Source: Halictus rubicundus (lineage: Eukaryota; Arthropoda; Insecta; Hymenoptera; Halictidae). From it: a stretch of 64,000 nucleotides of DNA. This document shows, piece by piece, positions 1 to 11,600 of this stretch. The notes below the pieces were generated by a model. That model made no database searches. It saw only the letters and a program-made list of their open reading frames with translations, and was not told the origin of the DNA. The stretch lies in the NCBI RefSeq assembly GCF_050948215.1, contig NC_135152.1, positions 9,024,310 through 9,088,309 of the forward strand, given 5' to 3'. The first letter of the stretch is position 1, and the number at the start of each line of letters is the position of its first letter. A program made the position numbers and the translations under genes.

Positions 1-32
1 CGCTCCTCTTTTTTCCTCCAAGATCTTCCTCT

Positions 33-37
<5 letters not shown>

Positions 38-77
<40 letters not shown>
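38..77. repeat. (CT)n microsatellite
   Basis: About 20 uninterrupted CT units, followed by TGTGTG and a further pyrimidine-rich stretch to about 117. On the + strand this forms a very long polypyrimidine tract ending in TTTTGCAG at 117-124, so it may serve as part of a splice acceptor. Confidence 0.95.
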
Positions 78-83
<6 letters not shown>

Positions 84-124
84 CTCTCTTTTTGTCTCTC
101 CTTGCTTGCCCCAACGTTTTGCAG

Positions 125-220
125 GAACCCCCCAGCATGAGCGGCGCCCCCTTCAAGCAAGAATGCTCGGACCATCGGCGACCGACACGGTTTCCACCAT
201 GGGCTCCGTGTTCTACGTAG
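125..220 (+). CDS. Possible exon behind a strong splice acceptor (unassigned)
   Basis: A long pyrimidine tract runs into TTTTGCAG and the exon would begin at 125 in phase 0. An ATG at 137 opens 27 codons (starting MSGAPFKQECSDH) and closes at TAG 218-220. A second frame has an ATG at 199 reading MGSVFYVDGTFMG and stays open to a TGA near 269. I recognise neither peptide. The DNA is CG-rich compared with the AT-rich sequence downstream, which fits an exon, but the acceptor could simply be a CT microsatellite next to a chance AG. No convincing donor follows; GTAGAT at 217 is poor. It could equally be a non-coding 5' exon or not an exon. Confidence 0.25.
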   Translation, partial: EPPSMSGAPFKQECSDHRRPTRFPPWAPCST

Positions 221-703
221 ATGGGACGTTTATGGGTAACCCGTTCGTTTTTCGGGAGATCACCGCATGATCGGCGGAGAATTATTTTACGCGTAATCGT
301 AGGAGCTACCGCGCGATCGAGAGGGATCTTGTTAAACAGATTCACGGTGAGACGTGGGGAATATGGGATTCTTTATTATAGGGGCAATGTTTTTCGGTCT
401 TTATGGGGCAGCGTTGCGAGTTTTTCTTTTTCGATGGTCAACCCGTCAATCTTTAACTCTACAGGATCCGCCAAAATAACGGGTTTTAACATTTTCACTT
501 ACAATTATTGGGTACACGGTACTAACCAAAAATGGCTAATAATTTCTATGACTCATGCGCATATTAGCTTTGACGGACTCAGAAATTAGAAACTAGAGAG
601 ATCCTTCTATCACGGAGTTTTATTGCGTTTTGAAGAAGATAGAAATTTTAATTAACTTTTCTAATCACCTTGCCGCGCGGAGGTTTACGAGACGGAAAGT
701 GAA

Positions 704-732
704 ATAAATGCATAAAATCCGCAATCCGCTTG
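704..732 (+). repeat. Remnant of the TAGACTGCGGAT (hAT-like) MITE family
   Basis: The string AAATGCATAAAATCCGCAAT matches the right-hand end of the better copies at 29407 and 39743. The rest of the element is not recognisable to the left, so this is a terminal fragment. Confidence 0.5.
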
Positions 733-1130
733 TATGCTATAGTTTTATGATCTCTTAAAAATTTTAATTTGCTATAAATTCACACAGCCGCGCAGTTTAT
801 TTGTGTTATTAGCGCAGGCTTCGTAACGAGATACCGCAAATCAATTTATTATTAACGGATGACATACTTACGTTAATAGCTTCTTTAATACGAGACTTAT
901 GGTGCCCTGAAGTTTTATTATAACATGTGTCACAAGACTTGAATTTATTGAATACGTTCCCACGAATGCAACTTTAAAATTACAATCGTCTTGTATTAAC
1001 AAAATTTACTACCTGTTGTAAAATAATTTCCGATGTTTTTTATCAGTCTTCAACATTGCTAGGGATACACAGATTATGTATTATGAAAATTAATTTTATT
1101 TTCTATTCAGAACTACTTAAAACAAAGATT

Positions 1131-1146
1131 GATGCCTTAAGGCATC
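1131..1146. other. Perfect 16-bp palindrome with central TTAA
   Basis: GATGCCTTAAGGCATC equals its own reverse complement. It may be a protein-binding site or chance; nothing nearby decides it. Confidence 0.6.
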
Positions 1147-2615
1147 TTTAAATAAAAAACCATGCAATTAACAAGAACACCTAGCCATGCAGTGACAAAT
1201 ATAATTTTTTCAGGGAAATTGTATAGAATTTTCATTTAAGGATTACTAATTCTACCAGTTTTTAAATCGTTTCTGTGTGACAGTTATGCTCCTAGAACTT
1301 ACTATCCTCCGTTACGAGTCACATAGGCCCGTTTACGTTTAAATCATGGTGACCCATATGTGGGTCATGGTGCAGCGGTGGTCCCGACATAAAAATTCTC
1401 GTATCCTCGGCTGCGTTCTCGGCTATTACGACGCGTCGCGGCGCGGTCCAAAAAAGGTGTGCGTCCCATTGTTATTAAAATCTGAGCTAAGCCTGGCCGT
1501 CGGCGGAAAATGTATATTACAAATGATCCTAAACTACGCCACATAAATATCGCGGTGTACGCTTATTGTCGCGATCGGCTTCTGGTACTGCAGGCGGTTT
1601 TAGACGACAGCACAATATGGGACGCCGCCGGAGTGCATTCAAACGCACTGGATCGCGCGACGACCGCGGGCTGCATCCAAAGAGGCGCGCAGCGCATACC
1701 CACGCGCGTTGCGGCAAGCTTCTTATACATCGTTCGAATCTATGCACTCCTCGATAAGAAGAAATAGAAGAGTGGCCCCGGCTTGCCGTCGCGTTCTTTC
1801 GCGTTGCGTGGCTGAATGTAACGCACGCGTTGCGCAAATCGCTGGAAAGGAGAACCGATGCAACGACGAGACTCGAACCTAAGTGCGTATCTGCCGTTTA
1901 TCCCGCTTCGAGCCAAGAAAATTGAAACGGCGTTGTCCTTGGGCTATATGGCACCCTCTTCGTCGGATCATTTTATTCTTAACACCTGACTTTATGGCGG
2001 CTTTTAAACGTCGATAATAAACTGCCTGTTTTCTCATTTCTCATTCGATTTTTCCACAACTGCTTCCATCTTTGATCAAGAAGATATTCAAAGCGATAGA
2101 AGCTCCCTTCGGGATCGCGGTTCAAAGAAAAATTGTGTGTCCTTTTCGTACACGGGCATAATCGTCGAGAAGTCTATTGTTATGTTTCTGGAATGTAAAA
2201 TGTTCATACCAGAACCGCTATCCAATGTAAAAGAGTATTGTTCGATAATTTTCAATCTATCCTTTTTCAGCCAAGTTCGTCGCTTTTACACTATTAATCA
2301 CATTCTGTACAAGAAAGGACTATAGAAATCTTAAGCGTGATATCCTTCGGTCTAGACCTTCTCTCGCCGAGCAATTACAAAATCGTAAACTGTTCCGTTG
2401 GAAAAAATATTTGAAAAATCACAGTCGCAGAGTATGCTTGCTGGCAGTCGTGCCAAAAATGCGGCGAAGCATTTCGCGCCGCGGATAAGTCGAAGGAAAA
2501 AATCAAACGGCCGGCGACTTCTGCCGCATGCCGCGCTAATCGGATATTAAAAGGCATTTAAACACCGGAGGGATTACACATCATCGAAAATACCCGAGGA
2601 GAGTCGTCGCCGGGC

Positions 2616-2645
2616 GCGTGTGCTGTTAATTGATACAGCACACGC
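2616..2645. other. Perfect 11-bp stem, 8-nt loop hairpin
   Basis: GCGTGTGCTGT and ACAGCACACGC are exact reverse complements, separated by TAATTGAT. No gene end lies next to it, so there is no basis for calling a terminator or a small RNA. Confidence 0.7.
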
Positions 2646-4249
2646 GATTATAATGTTTATGATTACCTGACTGTGGCACGGAACGCGTACCCGTCGTTAA
2701 AAAGGCCCGCGAGGTCCTCCTCGCGGATCGCGGGACCGTAAACGATCGTTATTGAGCCACCGTGTATATGGTGTCGTCGTTCCGAGATCGATTAAACGTT
2801 TTCTTAAAGGCCTTCGACACCTGTGCAGGTGGCTTAATGATTCACGTCCGTGTCGCACGTTACCCGTGGCCGCTGTAAAAGAATACTCCAAATGACTCGT
2901 ATTCGTTGGTGGTCTACCGTCTCCACGTGCGTCGGCCGTAATTTGAATACATGTTACGCTAGGCGACGCATTTAGGCGAGCCAACGACGACGCTACGCGC
3001 GATGAGAAAATATCCGAGCGCCGTGATATATTAAACAGGTGATTAATAAAACTCAAGGAAGGAGGAAAGCGTTGAAAAATTTTAATCGTTCGCAATCATG
3101 TACAGCTTATCGCATTCCCTTCCTCGGAGAAGATGATGGTGCTAACGTCAGTGCTAAAATATCGTGAACATTTTTCTATTGTTTCGAGCACGGTACTAAC
3201 TCTGAATTTTATTCCCTGGAAAGTCGAAGACGGCTACGAAACTCATAAAACTATCATTAGCGCCTGCGATTGCTATCTGCTGTAACTGAATGATTTCATT
3301 TTACTGGGGCGTTATCACGGTGTTAGATCTCCGATCCTCTTTCTTGCGAAATATGCGCATAAGTTCAAGACCGTGGAACAATATTGAATATGATCTCAAT
3401 CATTCTGGCAAATGTTAAAAGCAACTAGTAATGTCTAGCAAATACTATATAATGATCGTGATTTACTTACATAGTTCAGATAGAACTGTTAATACCACCA
3501 AAAATATATTTCAAAAAATTTATAACTAACCTAATCAATCATAAAGTTGTAAGAACGGTTCGGTGTCCGAGGTTTAAGAGAAAAATAAATGTCCATGCAG
3601 CTTCTGAATCTTGCAACGAATAGAGACACTTTGTCTTGCATAAAAACCTGACGGTAACAACTTTCTCAACGTGCATAAAAAAAAAAGAATGAATGAATCA
3701 AGATTCCGCAGTTCCAGCCTCGAGATACAACTCGTCTTTTGCCTGGGTGGTAGACGCTTACTCCTACGATGAGTTTTCACCGTCGTGGGTGGATTATATT
3801 GCACAATTTCACGGACAACACCGGCAAAATGTGAGCAGAAGGGATTAGGATTGTAGGAGCGTATCAAAGGAAGCGACCACGTACGACGGTAGCTCCCTGC
3901 CCGAAGTAATCGCCGGATCCTGCGAATATGGTGGATGCGGGAACACCGCGTCCAAAGATAAATTTCGATCACGATAATCGCCGGGACCAGCTATGAACAC
4001 ATCTGTACAATCCGATACCCGCGATACCGCCGATAATATTCAGATAAAAGTTCTTCGACGAACTCGACGTCGGGCTCGCGAATGATGCAAGGTACAGGGA
4101 TGATGGAAAACTGTGTACGCGATAAGGATTGCCTCCATCGAAAGTCGATAACAAATTTTTCATATATCCTGCCACGCTGTTTCCACAGCGATTACAAGCC
4201 ATTCTGATGATCCTGATAAATACACAAACAATGAGTCATCTTAAGAGCC

Positions 4250-4799
4250 AAGGGTAGTCACGTAACTTTTGGAGAGCCAGCAGGTCGGCAACTGCTGTAT
4301 AATTTCCGTTCACAGCCATCAGCCACTGACTTAAGATCCATCATGGTCCTGATCCGACAGGTCTTAGGACTGCGACTAAACTTGTCACAATTTTTGCTCT
4401 GTATTACCGATATTATGAATTCTGACGCCATAAACGTGCTTCAAGTTTTTCGCTTTATTTCGCAGAGAATCAGGACAAAATATAGCTCAATTCGTAGCTG
4501 GAGATATTTTCTGGCGCGCGCTGCTCTCAATTTCATCCAGAAAACTCATCCAATGGTTAAAAATGCTTGGATTTCACGACACGCACATCGTCAAAATTTT
4601 TGGCCTACTTCTAACGCTTATATTACCAAATATTCGCATAATCTCGCCAGCTCAGGACCAACGCGCGCTAGACTGAATCTTCCCCTTTCGAACGAGCCCT
4701 TTCCCAGCGAAAAATATTCTCATATAAGGGCGAAAAGTCGTAAAACCATTTTTCACCTATTTTTGTCGGTAACTTGGTCATTCTACCTTATCCACAATA
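4250..4799 (+). repeat. Dispersed repeat R1, copy 1
   Basis: Closely similar to 11601-12107 over its length and to 12351-12571 over its second half. Shared landmarks in order are the hairpin-like CAGCAG...CTGCTG near 4270, GATCCGACAGGTCTTAGG, CTCATCCAATGGT, TATTACCAAATAT, CGAACGAGCCCTTT and a closing CTACCTTATC. Copy 1 carries about 55 extra bases at roughly 4405-4460 relative to copy 2. A 191-codon frame (4343-4918) runs through it but is not preserved in copy 2, so it is not treated as a gene. The transposon class is unknown to me. Confidence 0.8.
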
Positions 4800-6895
4800 T
4801 TCTACCGTTCTTCCGCAAATATTCTACCGTTTCAGTTACTTTGTATCCTGCAACAATATTCTGCCTTTATAGCAGTGCTATGTCCGCTCTGGATAATCAT
4901 GTCGCTCTGTATAATTAGGCGTCGTGAAAAAATACGAAATTCTGTTCTTCTCATATTTTCTTCAGAGGTCTCGGATCATGAGTGATCGTTTCAAATGGAT
5001 CTCTTAGAGGAACTGGACTTAGAGAAGCGTTTGCTTCCACCAGATGGAAATTAAAGTGCTGACCGCGTTGTTTGGCTCTTTGAGAACCTCTTTACAGTCT
5101 GGCACATGGTAGATGATTGAACTCTCTATGCGTTTATGGTCTATAAAATACGAAGTAACGATTGCAGAGAGAAGAATCAATACCACTTTTATATTAGAAA
5201 GAATGAAATAAACGTTTCCCTTATTGCAATTATTTTACAAATGTATTACAAAAATGCACATTTATATATACTCTGTCGACGAGAGCCGACTGTCCCATTT
5301 AAGGAGGCACAAAATTTTCATCGAAATATTGTTACAACTCCGTGACAAGAAATCGTATAACAATCATTTCAAAACAATTGTTTAAATATCGAAAACGAAC
5401 GAAAACTTAATGTACCTCCGATTTTGCACGTCAGTGTATTTCCATGAATATGTATTTTCACAAATAATACATATGTGCTACATGATTCTAGAAGCGTCCC
5501 AGAATGCAAAGAGTTAGCGACGCGAGGACAGCAAATTGAAAAGACGCGTGATTGCGGGCATTTAAGACGCATTATAGGCGCATAGAATTTATGCATCAGG
5601 GACGGACAGGAAAGTGAAATTGGCTGACCCCTATAGAACGAAGTATTACATTGCTACAATGTCCGAGCATTAGAGGGCAGGATTTACGATGTTCCGAAGA
5701 GGATTATCCGATAGACGAGATGATCAGCTTTCACCGAGCCGCATTTCGCGCTTTCATCGCGAAAGAATCGCTGGCAAGCGGAACTCGCGCGGCGAAGAAC
5801 AAACAGAAGGGGGACCCATCGGCGATTTTGCTTTCCTCCAGTGAGACCTTTCTTCCCGCCATTAAGCGGCGTGCATGGGAACCGTTAGGTGAAAGGGAAT
5901 CGTAAAGCGGCGCGCGGTGAATCGAAGAAACTCTTTCGCGGGCTCGCAGCCGGCAAGGGATTGTCTCGCAATTCACCGGTAGGTGGGTACACACCTTCGA
6001 TAGAGACCAACGGCTGTAATTTACGACGGTCATACCTCTCGAATGTCCCGGAATCGCTCGAAGGAACCTTCTTTTTCGTCCTCCGATGCGTAAACTTGCT
6101 GCACCTCTTGCGCCGCTTTTACCACGAAAAAAAAGAACCAAGACGTATCACGTTGTCCCGAAAGTTCTTCTTACAACGTTCGCTCTCGATACTGTGGGCC
6201 AACATGGCAGATACAAGCAGTGCCATCATGTTCTTGTCCATGTTTTATTATTTTTTAATTCTAGACATTGTTGACAGTGAAATGAATTTTTCGGACGATC
6301 AAGTATAGAGAAAGGAAGTATACAGTGTTGCATAGCTAAATTAGTGGATCTTTCCGAGTTGCATATACTTTGATAAAAATACTTTTCTACCGGCAAACCA
6401 GGATACATTAACAAGCTATTTAAAAAAGAAAGTAATTGCCAAAATTTTGAAAAAAGTTCGTTATAGAGCGATAACTCTGATTTCAAAAGAACCGAGTCGA
6501 AGAGAACGGTTGTTATTAATTTATAAATCACTTTGTAATGATTCGATGTTGATGATCGGGTTCCACGTTCTATGTATTTACAATATAATAAAGAGAATCT
6601 TCAGTGACATAAGGTAGGTCTTTGAACATCTTTCTTGAAGAGGTAAGCAACAATAAGATTGCTTCCGTGTTCTTCGCAAGGAAACTAGATCTTTTTTTAA
6701 ATATTTTGTAACCAGTGAGTTCAAGAAACCTTCCTCACACTTTCTAAGATTAAAGGATAAAGCTAGGATGAATAAAAACCAGCGTACCTCTTACTGACAA
6801 TGAATTACGGTCCTTTGTAATTAAAGTGCATTAAGCGACCAATTAGCAGTTCGCACCGAGCTACTTTATTACGAAATTAGTTTGTTTCGAGGATA
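4800..6895. other. Non-genic stretch
   Basis: No supported gene or repeat. Between 5650 and 6310 both strands hold overlapping frames of 84-139 codons in CG-rich DNA. Frames open on both strands over the same bases point to base composition, not coding. Confidence 0.55.
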
Positions 6896-7246
6896 TACAG
6901 GGTGTCCCGAAATGTTGTTTCCTTGAAAGGGGTAATTCCTGAGGTCGTTCGAAGAAACTTTTTCCTTTGAGAAAATGTTCTCCGCGGCTTTGTTGAGGAG
7001 TTATTAACGAAAAACACGGACCAATCAGAGCGCGGATACAGTGGACGGATTCCGGCTCGGCCAATGCCAACGCCACGCTCACCGGGATCTGCCGCCATAT
7101 TGGAATCCGTCTGCTTTGTCAGCTCTGATTGGTACGTGTTTTTCGCTAATAAAGGAAAAGGAAAAGGAAAAACAAAGGAAAAAGTTACTTCAAATGCCCT
7201 CAGGAATCCATTTCAAGGAAGTGCAACATTTTTGGTACACCCGGTA
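6896..7246. mobile_element. Fold-back element with ACAGGGTGT-type ends
   Basis: Almost the whole element is one inverted repeat. The left arm starts TACAGGGTGTCCCGAAATGT, passes through GAGGTCGTTCGAAGAAACTT, CGGACCAATCAGAGC and ends near GACGGATTCC at 7045. The right arm is its diverged reverse complement, from GGAATCCGTC at 7102 through GCTCTGATTGGTACGTG to GGTACACCCGGTA. The right arm has an extra AAGGAAAAGG-type tract at 7151-7185. TA lies at both edges, as expected of a Tc1/mariner-type target site. Frames of 73-75 codons inside are by-products of the arms. Confidence 0.8.
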
Positions 7247-8854
7247 CATGAAAGAAGTACATAATTAAAAATGTTGTGCATTATTTATTGATGCAATAAC
7301 GGTTTACTGTTTTGTGATTGTTCGTTCTCAATTATTATGTGTTCGTTTTGCTTCATTAAATTGTTACGTGTACACATTAATGTTTTCAAGTGTTAATGTA
7401 TACATGAATTTAGCACAAACAATAATTCCAAGACGTAACACACTGATTTCGTTACTTCCAATTCTATTGCATCAAATGAAGCACAGGTATAAGAATTTTA
7501 CAAGAAATGTATGACATAAGGAAAGTATCATACACTGTATTAACGTGGCTTTCTATGATTTCTATGATCATGTAACTTTCTTTTCATGAAATTAAATTTC
7601 ACTTTTAGGCATACATGCGCAATTAAGAGTCGCTGTACACCAGAAATCAAATTTGTAGAAAAAAGAGACACGCCTCAAGTTAAGTTCCATTTCAGTGAAA
7701 CGGTGTACACAATTTTTGCAAGAATGTTCAACAAGCTTATGCAGGAGTCGTATCGTAATGTAAGACGAAAAATGGTGAAACCGTTCCGCCATTTTCGAGG
7801 ACAACTTCCCTGAACCGAGTGCAATATCATTGGTCACCCAGCGTGAGAGGGAAGTGCATTTTGCTGCAGCGCGATTCAAGCGGACTCGGTGCTATACATT
7901 AAAGACAATAATTAATTGAAACTGCGTCATTTAACAAACGATACGGTCCGTGGGCCCCACTTCTTTCTCATTCCAGCAACGTATAAAGGTGTCTTGCATG
8001 ATGGAAACCGGGAAAACACAGAGCTAATGGAGTATACGAAGCAGTCCTGGACACGAGGTAATTAGAACTCGTTCGTTTTGCGCCCACGTGTGCCAGAACC
8101 AAGGTTAGGGCAATCTGAATCGTCCACCTCTGACATAAAGCGTTGTTCTAATAATTCCTAACGAAACTGCGAACTCCTTGGGTAAAACATTCCAAAATAA
8201 AAAGCACCGCCGATAGAACAAGAAAAGTTCATCGATGTAAACAGAAATTCCAGTACGCGGAGCCGTGAGGACCAAGAAGAAACCGAAAACGCAAATGACG
8301 GTTCACTGGATGCTCGGTAAACACCAATTTCAAGGTTGGACAAGTGGAAGAAGTGGACAATAAATGGCAGCCGAAGCCAGAACGCTTCAAAGCCTTTCGA
8401 TGCCATATATTCGATGCGACGCGACTTTACCTGGTAATACTGAAATTTATGGAATAATGAATACCCATTGACACCGGTAAGACCAGAACGCACCGCGCTA
8501 TGAACGCAGCTATAAACATGCCCGCAGCGATCGGAATACAAATCAGGAGGCAAAAGCGATTGCGATCATATTGTTATGATTTAATTCAGCCGCTTCCACT
8601 AACCATCTACCAGCGGTAATATATGACAAAAAGTGATGGCGTTGCTATGAGCGAAATTATGCATTAATAATTTTATTGTAGTCGAAGGACCAATATCTAT
8701 TGTACGATCGCAGGTTCATTCGTTTAAAGTTTATTGACAGGATCGTTTCCGATACTGATAGTTCATGAAAGAGAATAGTGGTCTTTAATAGTTGCAATAG
8801 TTGTTCTGTTTTAATTGAACGATTCTGTTAGACATCGACTCTTTGAGCCAATTA
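7247..8854. other. Non-genic stretch
   Basis: AT-rich to about 7600, then mixed. A 131-codon minus frame at 8158-8553 has no recognisable motif, no usable splice context and no supporting repeat of itself elsewhere, so no gene is called. Confidence 0.55.
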
Positions 8855-9045
8855 TACATGGTGTTAAAAAAAACCATTGAATATTTATATGGTATATAAA
8901 CAAATGGTATGGTAGCAAACAGAAATGTTCATATCTCAGAAACGGTTGACCTTTCGTTGACCTTATGTTTACTCAGGCTTTTTTACTCAGCACAGTGTGT
9001 TCTATATACAATATAAATATTGAATGGTTTTTTTAACACCCTGTA
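8855..9045. mobile_element. MITE with about 36-bp TIRs, ACAGGGTGTT-type
   Basis: The left end TACATGGTGTTAAAAAAAAC, followed by CATTGAATATTTATAT, mirrors the right end ATATAAATATTGAATGG, followed by TTTTTTTAACACCCTGTA, with only about three differences. TA flanks both sides (TA|TACATGG and CCCTGTA|TA). The interior (GAAATGTTCATATCTCAGAAAC and onward) has no coding frame. The ends are of the same general kind as those of the fold-back element at 6896, although the interiors differ. Confidence 0.85.
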
Positions 9046-9187
9046 TAATGGCTTCTCCAATTTCATTCCTGATATGTTACGTTAATTCTTCTTCGATATC
9101 AAATCCTTTTTAACAGTCTTACTCGCTATAAAATTTTATATTTGTATTTAATTATATTTGTAGTTTAATTTGTGATTATTATTTCAG

Positions 9188-9451
9188 TATAAAAATATGT
9201 AAAAGTGCAGGGACTCGGTTTTAACTACGGAAGGACACTGCTTACGTCCATTAGGATACAGAATACGGAAGGAGGTTCATCAATTCTCTCGCAGCCGATT
9301 CAATCCGACGCAAGGGAACGTCGAGAAAAATATCGTGAAATAAGCATCGAAATGAACTTCGACATGCTAACTATAAAAAGAAATGATCATGAGGCTGCGA
9401 GCGGTAGCGCATACGTCATTGGACGTCCGGCCGTCTCTCGGTGGGACGCTG
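9188..9451 (+). CDS. Candidate first coding exon (unassigned)
   Basis: An acceptor TTATTTCAG ends at 9187 and a near-consensus donor CTG|GTAAGC sits at 9451/9452. A stop (9190-9192) precedes the long frame, so the first part would be 5' UTR. An ATG at 9352 in CGAAATGA context gives 33 codons (MNFDMLTIKRNDHEA ... SRWDA) and ends in phase 1. A second possible acceptor is GTGCAG at 9210. The phase agrees with the mini-exon at 9773. The peptide is unknown to me, and a chance frame is quite possible. Confidence 0.25.
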
Positions 9452-9772
9452 GTAAGCAAAATCGCGGGGTTCCCGTGAAAAATCCGCGAAGTCCAGCCGC
9501 GAAACCCGTTTCCGAGGCAGCGGAATTCGCGTTTGCAAAATGAATTACCACGTATTAACGCGTTGCACGCAGGGACGCGTGCAGGACTCCTGCAATCGCT
9601 CATAAGGCGCATTAACGCCGAGTGACGCGTCTCGTGCATACCCACCGGTCGTACACCTGCTTTATTAACGTGGCCGTATCTTCTAGAACCGGTAGAGGTC
9701 GCATAGACACCCCTTGCACCTCTCTCACTCTCCCCCCCTCTCTCTTTCTCTCTTTCTCCCTGGTTCTTGTAG

Positions 9773-9811
9773 TTGGCTCTCCGAACGTGGCGAGAATCTC
9801 GCCTAAGAAAG
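9773..9811 (+). CDS. Candidate 39-nt mini-exon (unassigned)
   Basis: A long pyrimidine tract at 9719-9770 ends in TTCTTGTAG, and the 39 bases that follow close with AAG at a GTAAAA donor. Read in phase 1 it encodes GSPNVARISPKK with no stop, and it joins in phase to the exon ending at 9451 across a 321-nt intron. Length divisible by three, both splice sites and matching phase are consistent with a real mini-exon. Each is weak alone, and no further exon was found downstream. Confidence 0.22.
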
Positions 9812-11600
9812 GTAAAAAAAGGAGCCCGCGTTAAATTATCGGCATAGCCGGTGTCACGGTCCCGCGTGTATATTTTCGAGGCGATCTCCCCGCGAATACG
9901 TGGCCGGTGTTACCGTGAATGCATTGCTGGTGCACGGCGTTGCATCTATAACACTGGCTTTTGTATAATCATAAATCTCCGGGCGAGCGAGCTCGAGAAA
10001 AATCGCCGGCTTATTCGCGCCGCGCCGGATCGGATGTCCGGGGAATGTTTATCCATTTACGGTTTCCCCGATAATTTACCCTAGTCGTTAGTCCACGAGC
10101 GATTTTTACGCGAAGACCCGCGCCGCACCGGTTAGATTGCCTCGCGGATGCAACGGCTGCAGCGCGGCCTGCACGCCGCTGCAACGCCAGAGATGCGCGA
10201 TCGTTCGCGCGCGGACGGATTCTTTTTGTCAGGTTGTTTGCTTTTTTCTTTTTGCGACGCGTTACTCGCCAACCGAGACTCTAATTAAACGCAGAATGCG
10301 ACTTTTGATTCGACTCGGAAAGCGTTGCTGCGCGCCAAGACGAAGGTTTATTTCAATTATGTGCTTGCGCTAATGTTAGATTGAACTGTTTTATTGATGT
10401 TCACTGTTCTTTAAAATTGTTTTTAATGTTTCTAGAGTGTTCAGTCTGTTCGCTGGGTTCAATGCTGTACTATAATAGAAGAGATATAATATTCTATCAT
10501 ATTTTTAAAAAGACGAACTTGATTCTTGCGCCCGGCTGATGGTTAAGTAGAAAGGGCGAGCAATGATCAGACACAAATTCCAATCAGCTGCCGAGGAATC
10601 CTTGCAAGCAAAATTATTCTGTAATTCTGTAAAAATATTCTAGTCTCAATGGTTCTTATATTTTCCAAACATTCAAACATCTAATCACATATTTAATAAA
10701 CAAAATTTTATAAGATATAGTAAAGGCCAAAAATTGTTCACGACGAATTGGAAAATTACTGAAACATTTTAAGATTTGTAATTCCAATGATTCTACGCTT
10801 CGTATTCCACGGCTAATCCGAAATTAATACGAAACTAATCTACGATTGATCTACAGGTAATCGAAATATAATCTCGGTGCAATCTAAATTTAATTTGCAA
10901 TTAGGCTGCTGGTAAACGGAGTAGGCCAATGATAGACCTGTTTTTCGCAGATCGTTATCCGGTTCGTTCAATCGGGTTACACAATAACGATACTTAACGA
11001 ATCATTGTCAATTTCCTGCGAGCGAGCGATACCGCGGCCGAATAATCAAAATTACCCGGCAATCGCAGAAATGCCGTATTCGCACTTCCGCCGTGAAATT
11101 GCGGGGATCACGTGAGAGAGGCAGGTTCGACAACCTGGCTTGCGTAGAATTGCGTACACGGTCGAGTGAGCCAGCGCGGCGCGGCGTGCTCTCGCGAAGC
11201 GCGAGTAGTATGTTCCGCGTTAAGATGATTATCAAACACGTGAAACGAGGATTCGAATCGTCAAACGCGGATGGTCAGTTACCACAGATTCGCGCCGAGA
11301 TACGAATCCTTCGATGAAGTAACCGCTTGTTTTCGCGTACATCCGCTCCCCTGCGGTTGCCCCGATCCTCCTCCGCATCTCGTCCTCCTCTCCTTTCCTT
11401 TCCTCTCCCTTGCGTCCTTGTATATTTTGATTGATATTTTCCCAATGTTATTTCGCAACTCGCCTCAACCTTACTACTACCGTCTACACATCTACCGCCT
11501 TCCTATACGCTCGCCGCAGACAGATCCGCAGTCGTTTTGTCCAATTTCTTGGTACAGTGGGAACGAACCCACACAGTATTCTCCGCTTCAATTTTTATTA
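9812..11600. other. Non-genic stretch
   Basis: CG-rich to about 10370, AT-rich to 10980, then mixed, with a pyrimidine-rich tract (CTCCTCTCC-type) at 11365-11415. No supported exon follows the mini-exon at 9811. Bases 11559-11600 (GGGAACGAACCCACACAGTA and on) resemble 12606-12650, so R1-associated sequence may begin before 11601. Confidence 0.5.

Larger units (their letters stand above)
221..4249. other. Non-genic stretch, mostly AT-rich
   Basis: No supported gene. Open frames here are short and overlap one another on both strands, for example around 1500-1840 and 2700-3100. Only a small MITE remnant near 704 and two symmetrical sequences (1131 and 2616) stand out; these are listed separately. 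Two opposite-strand frames at 3574-4202 abut, but show no motif or splice signal I can defend. Confidence 0.6.

Noticed and set aside
1353..1368. GACCCATATGTGGGTC near-palindrome as part of the TGCCA MITE family
   Set aside because: It resembles the CCCACATATGGG inner motif, but neither TTAA edges nor TIRs flank it.
4343..4918. 191-codon plus-strand frame
   Set aside because: It overlaps repeat R1 and runs past its end; copy 2 does not keep the frame (insertion/deletion and stops), so it is a chance frame in a repeat.
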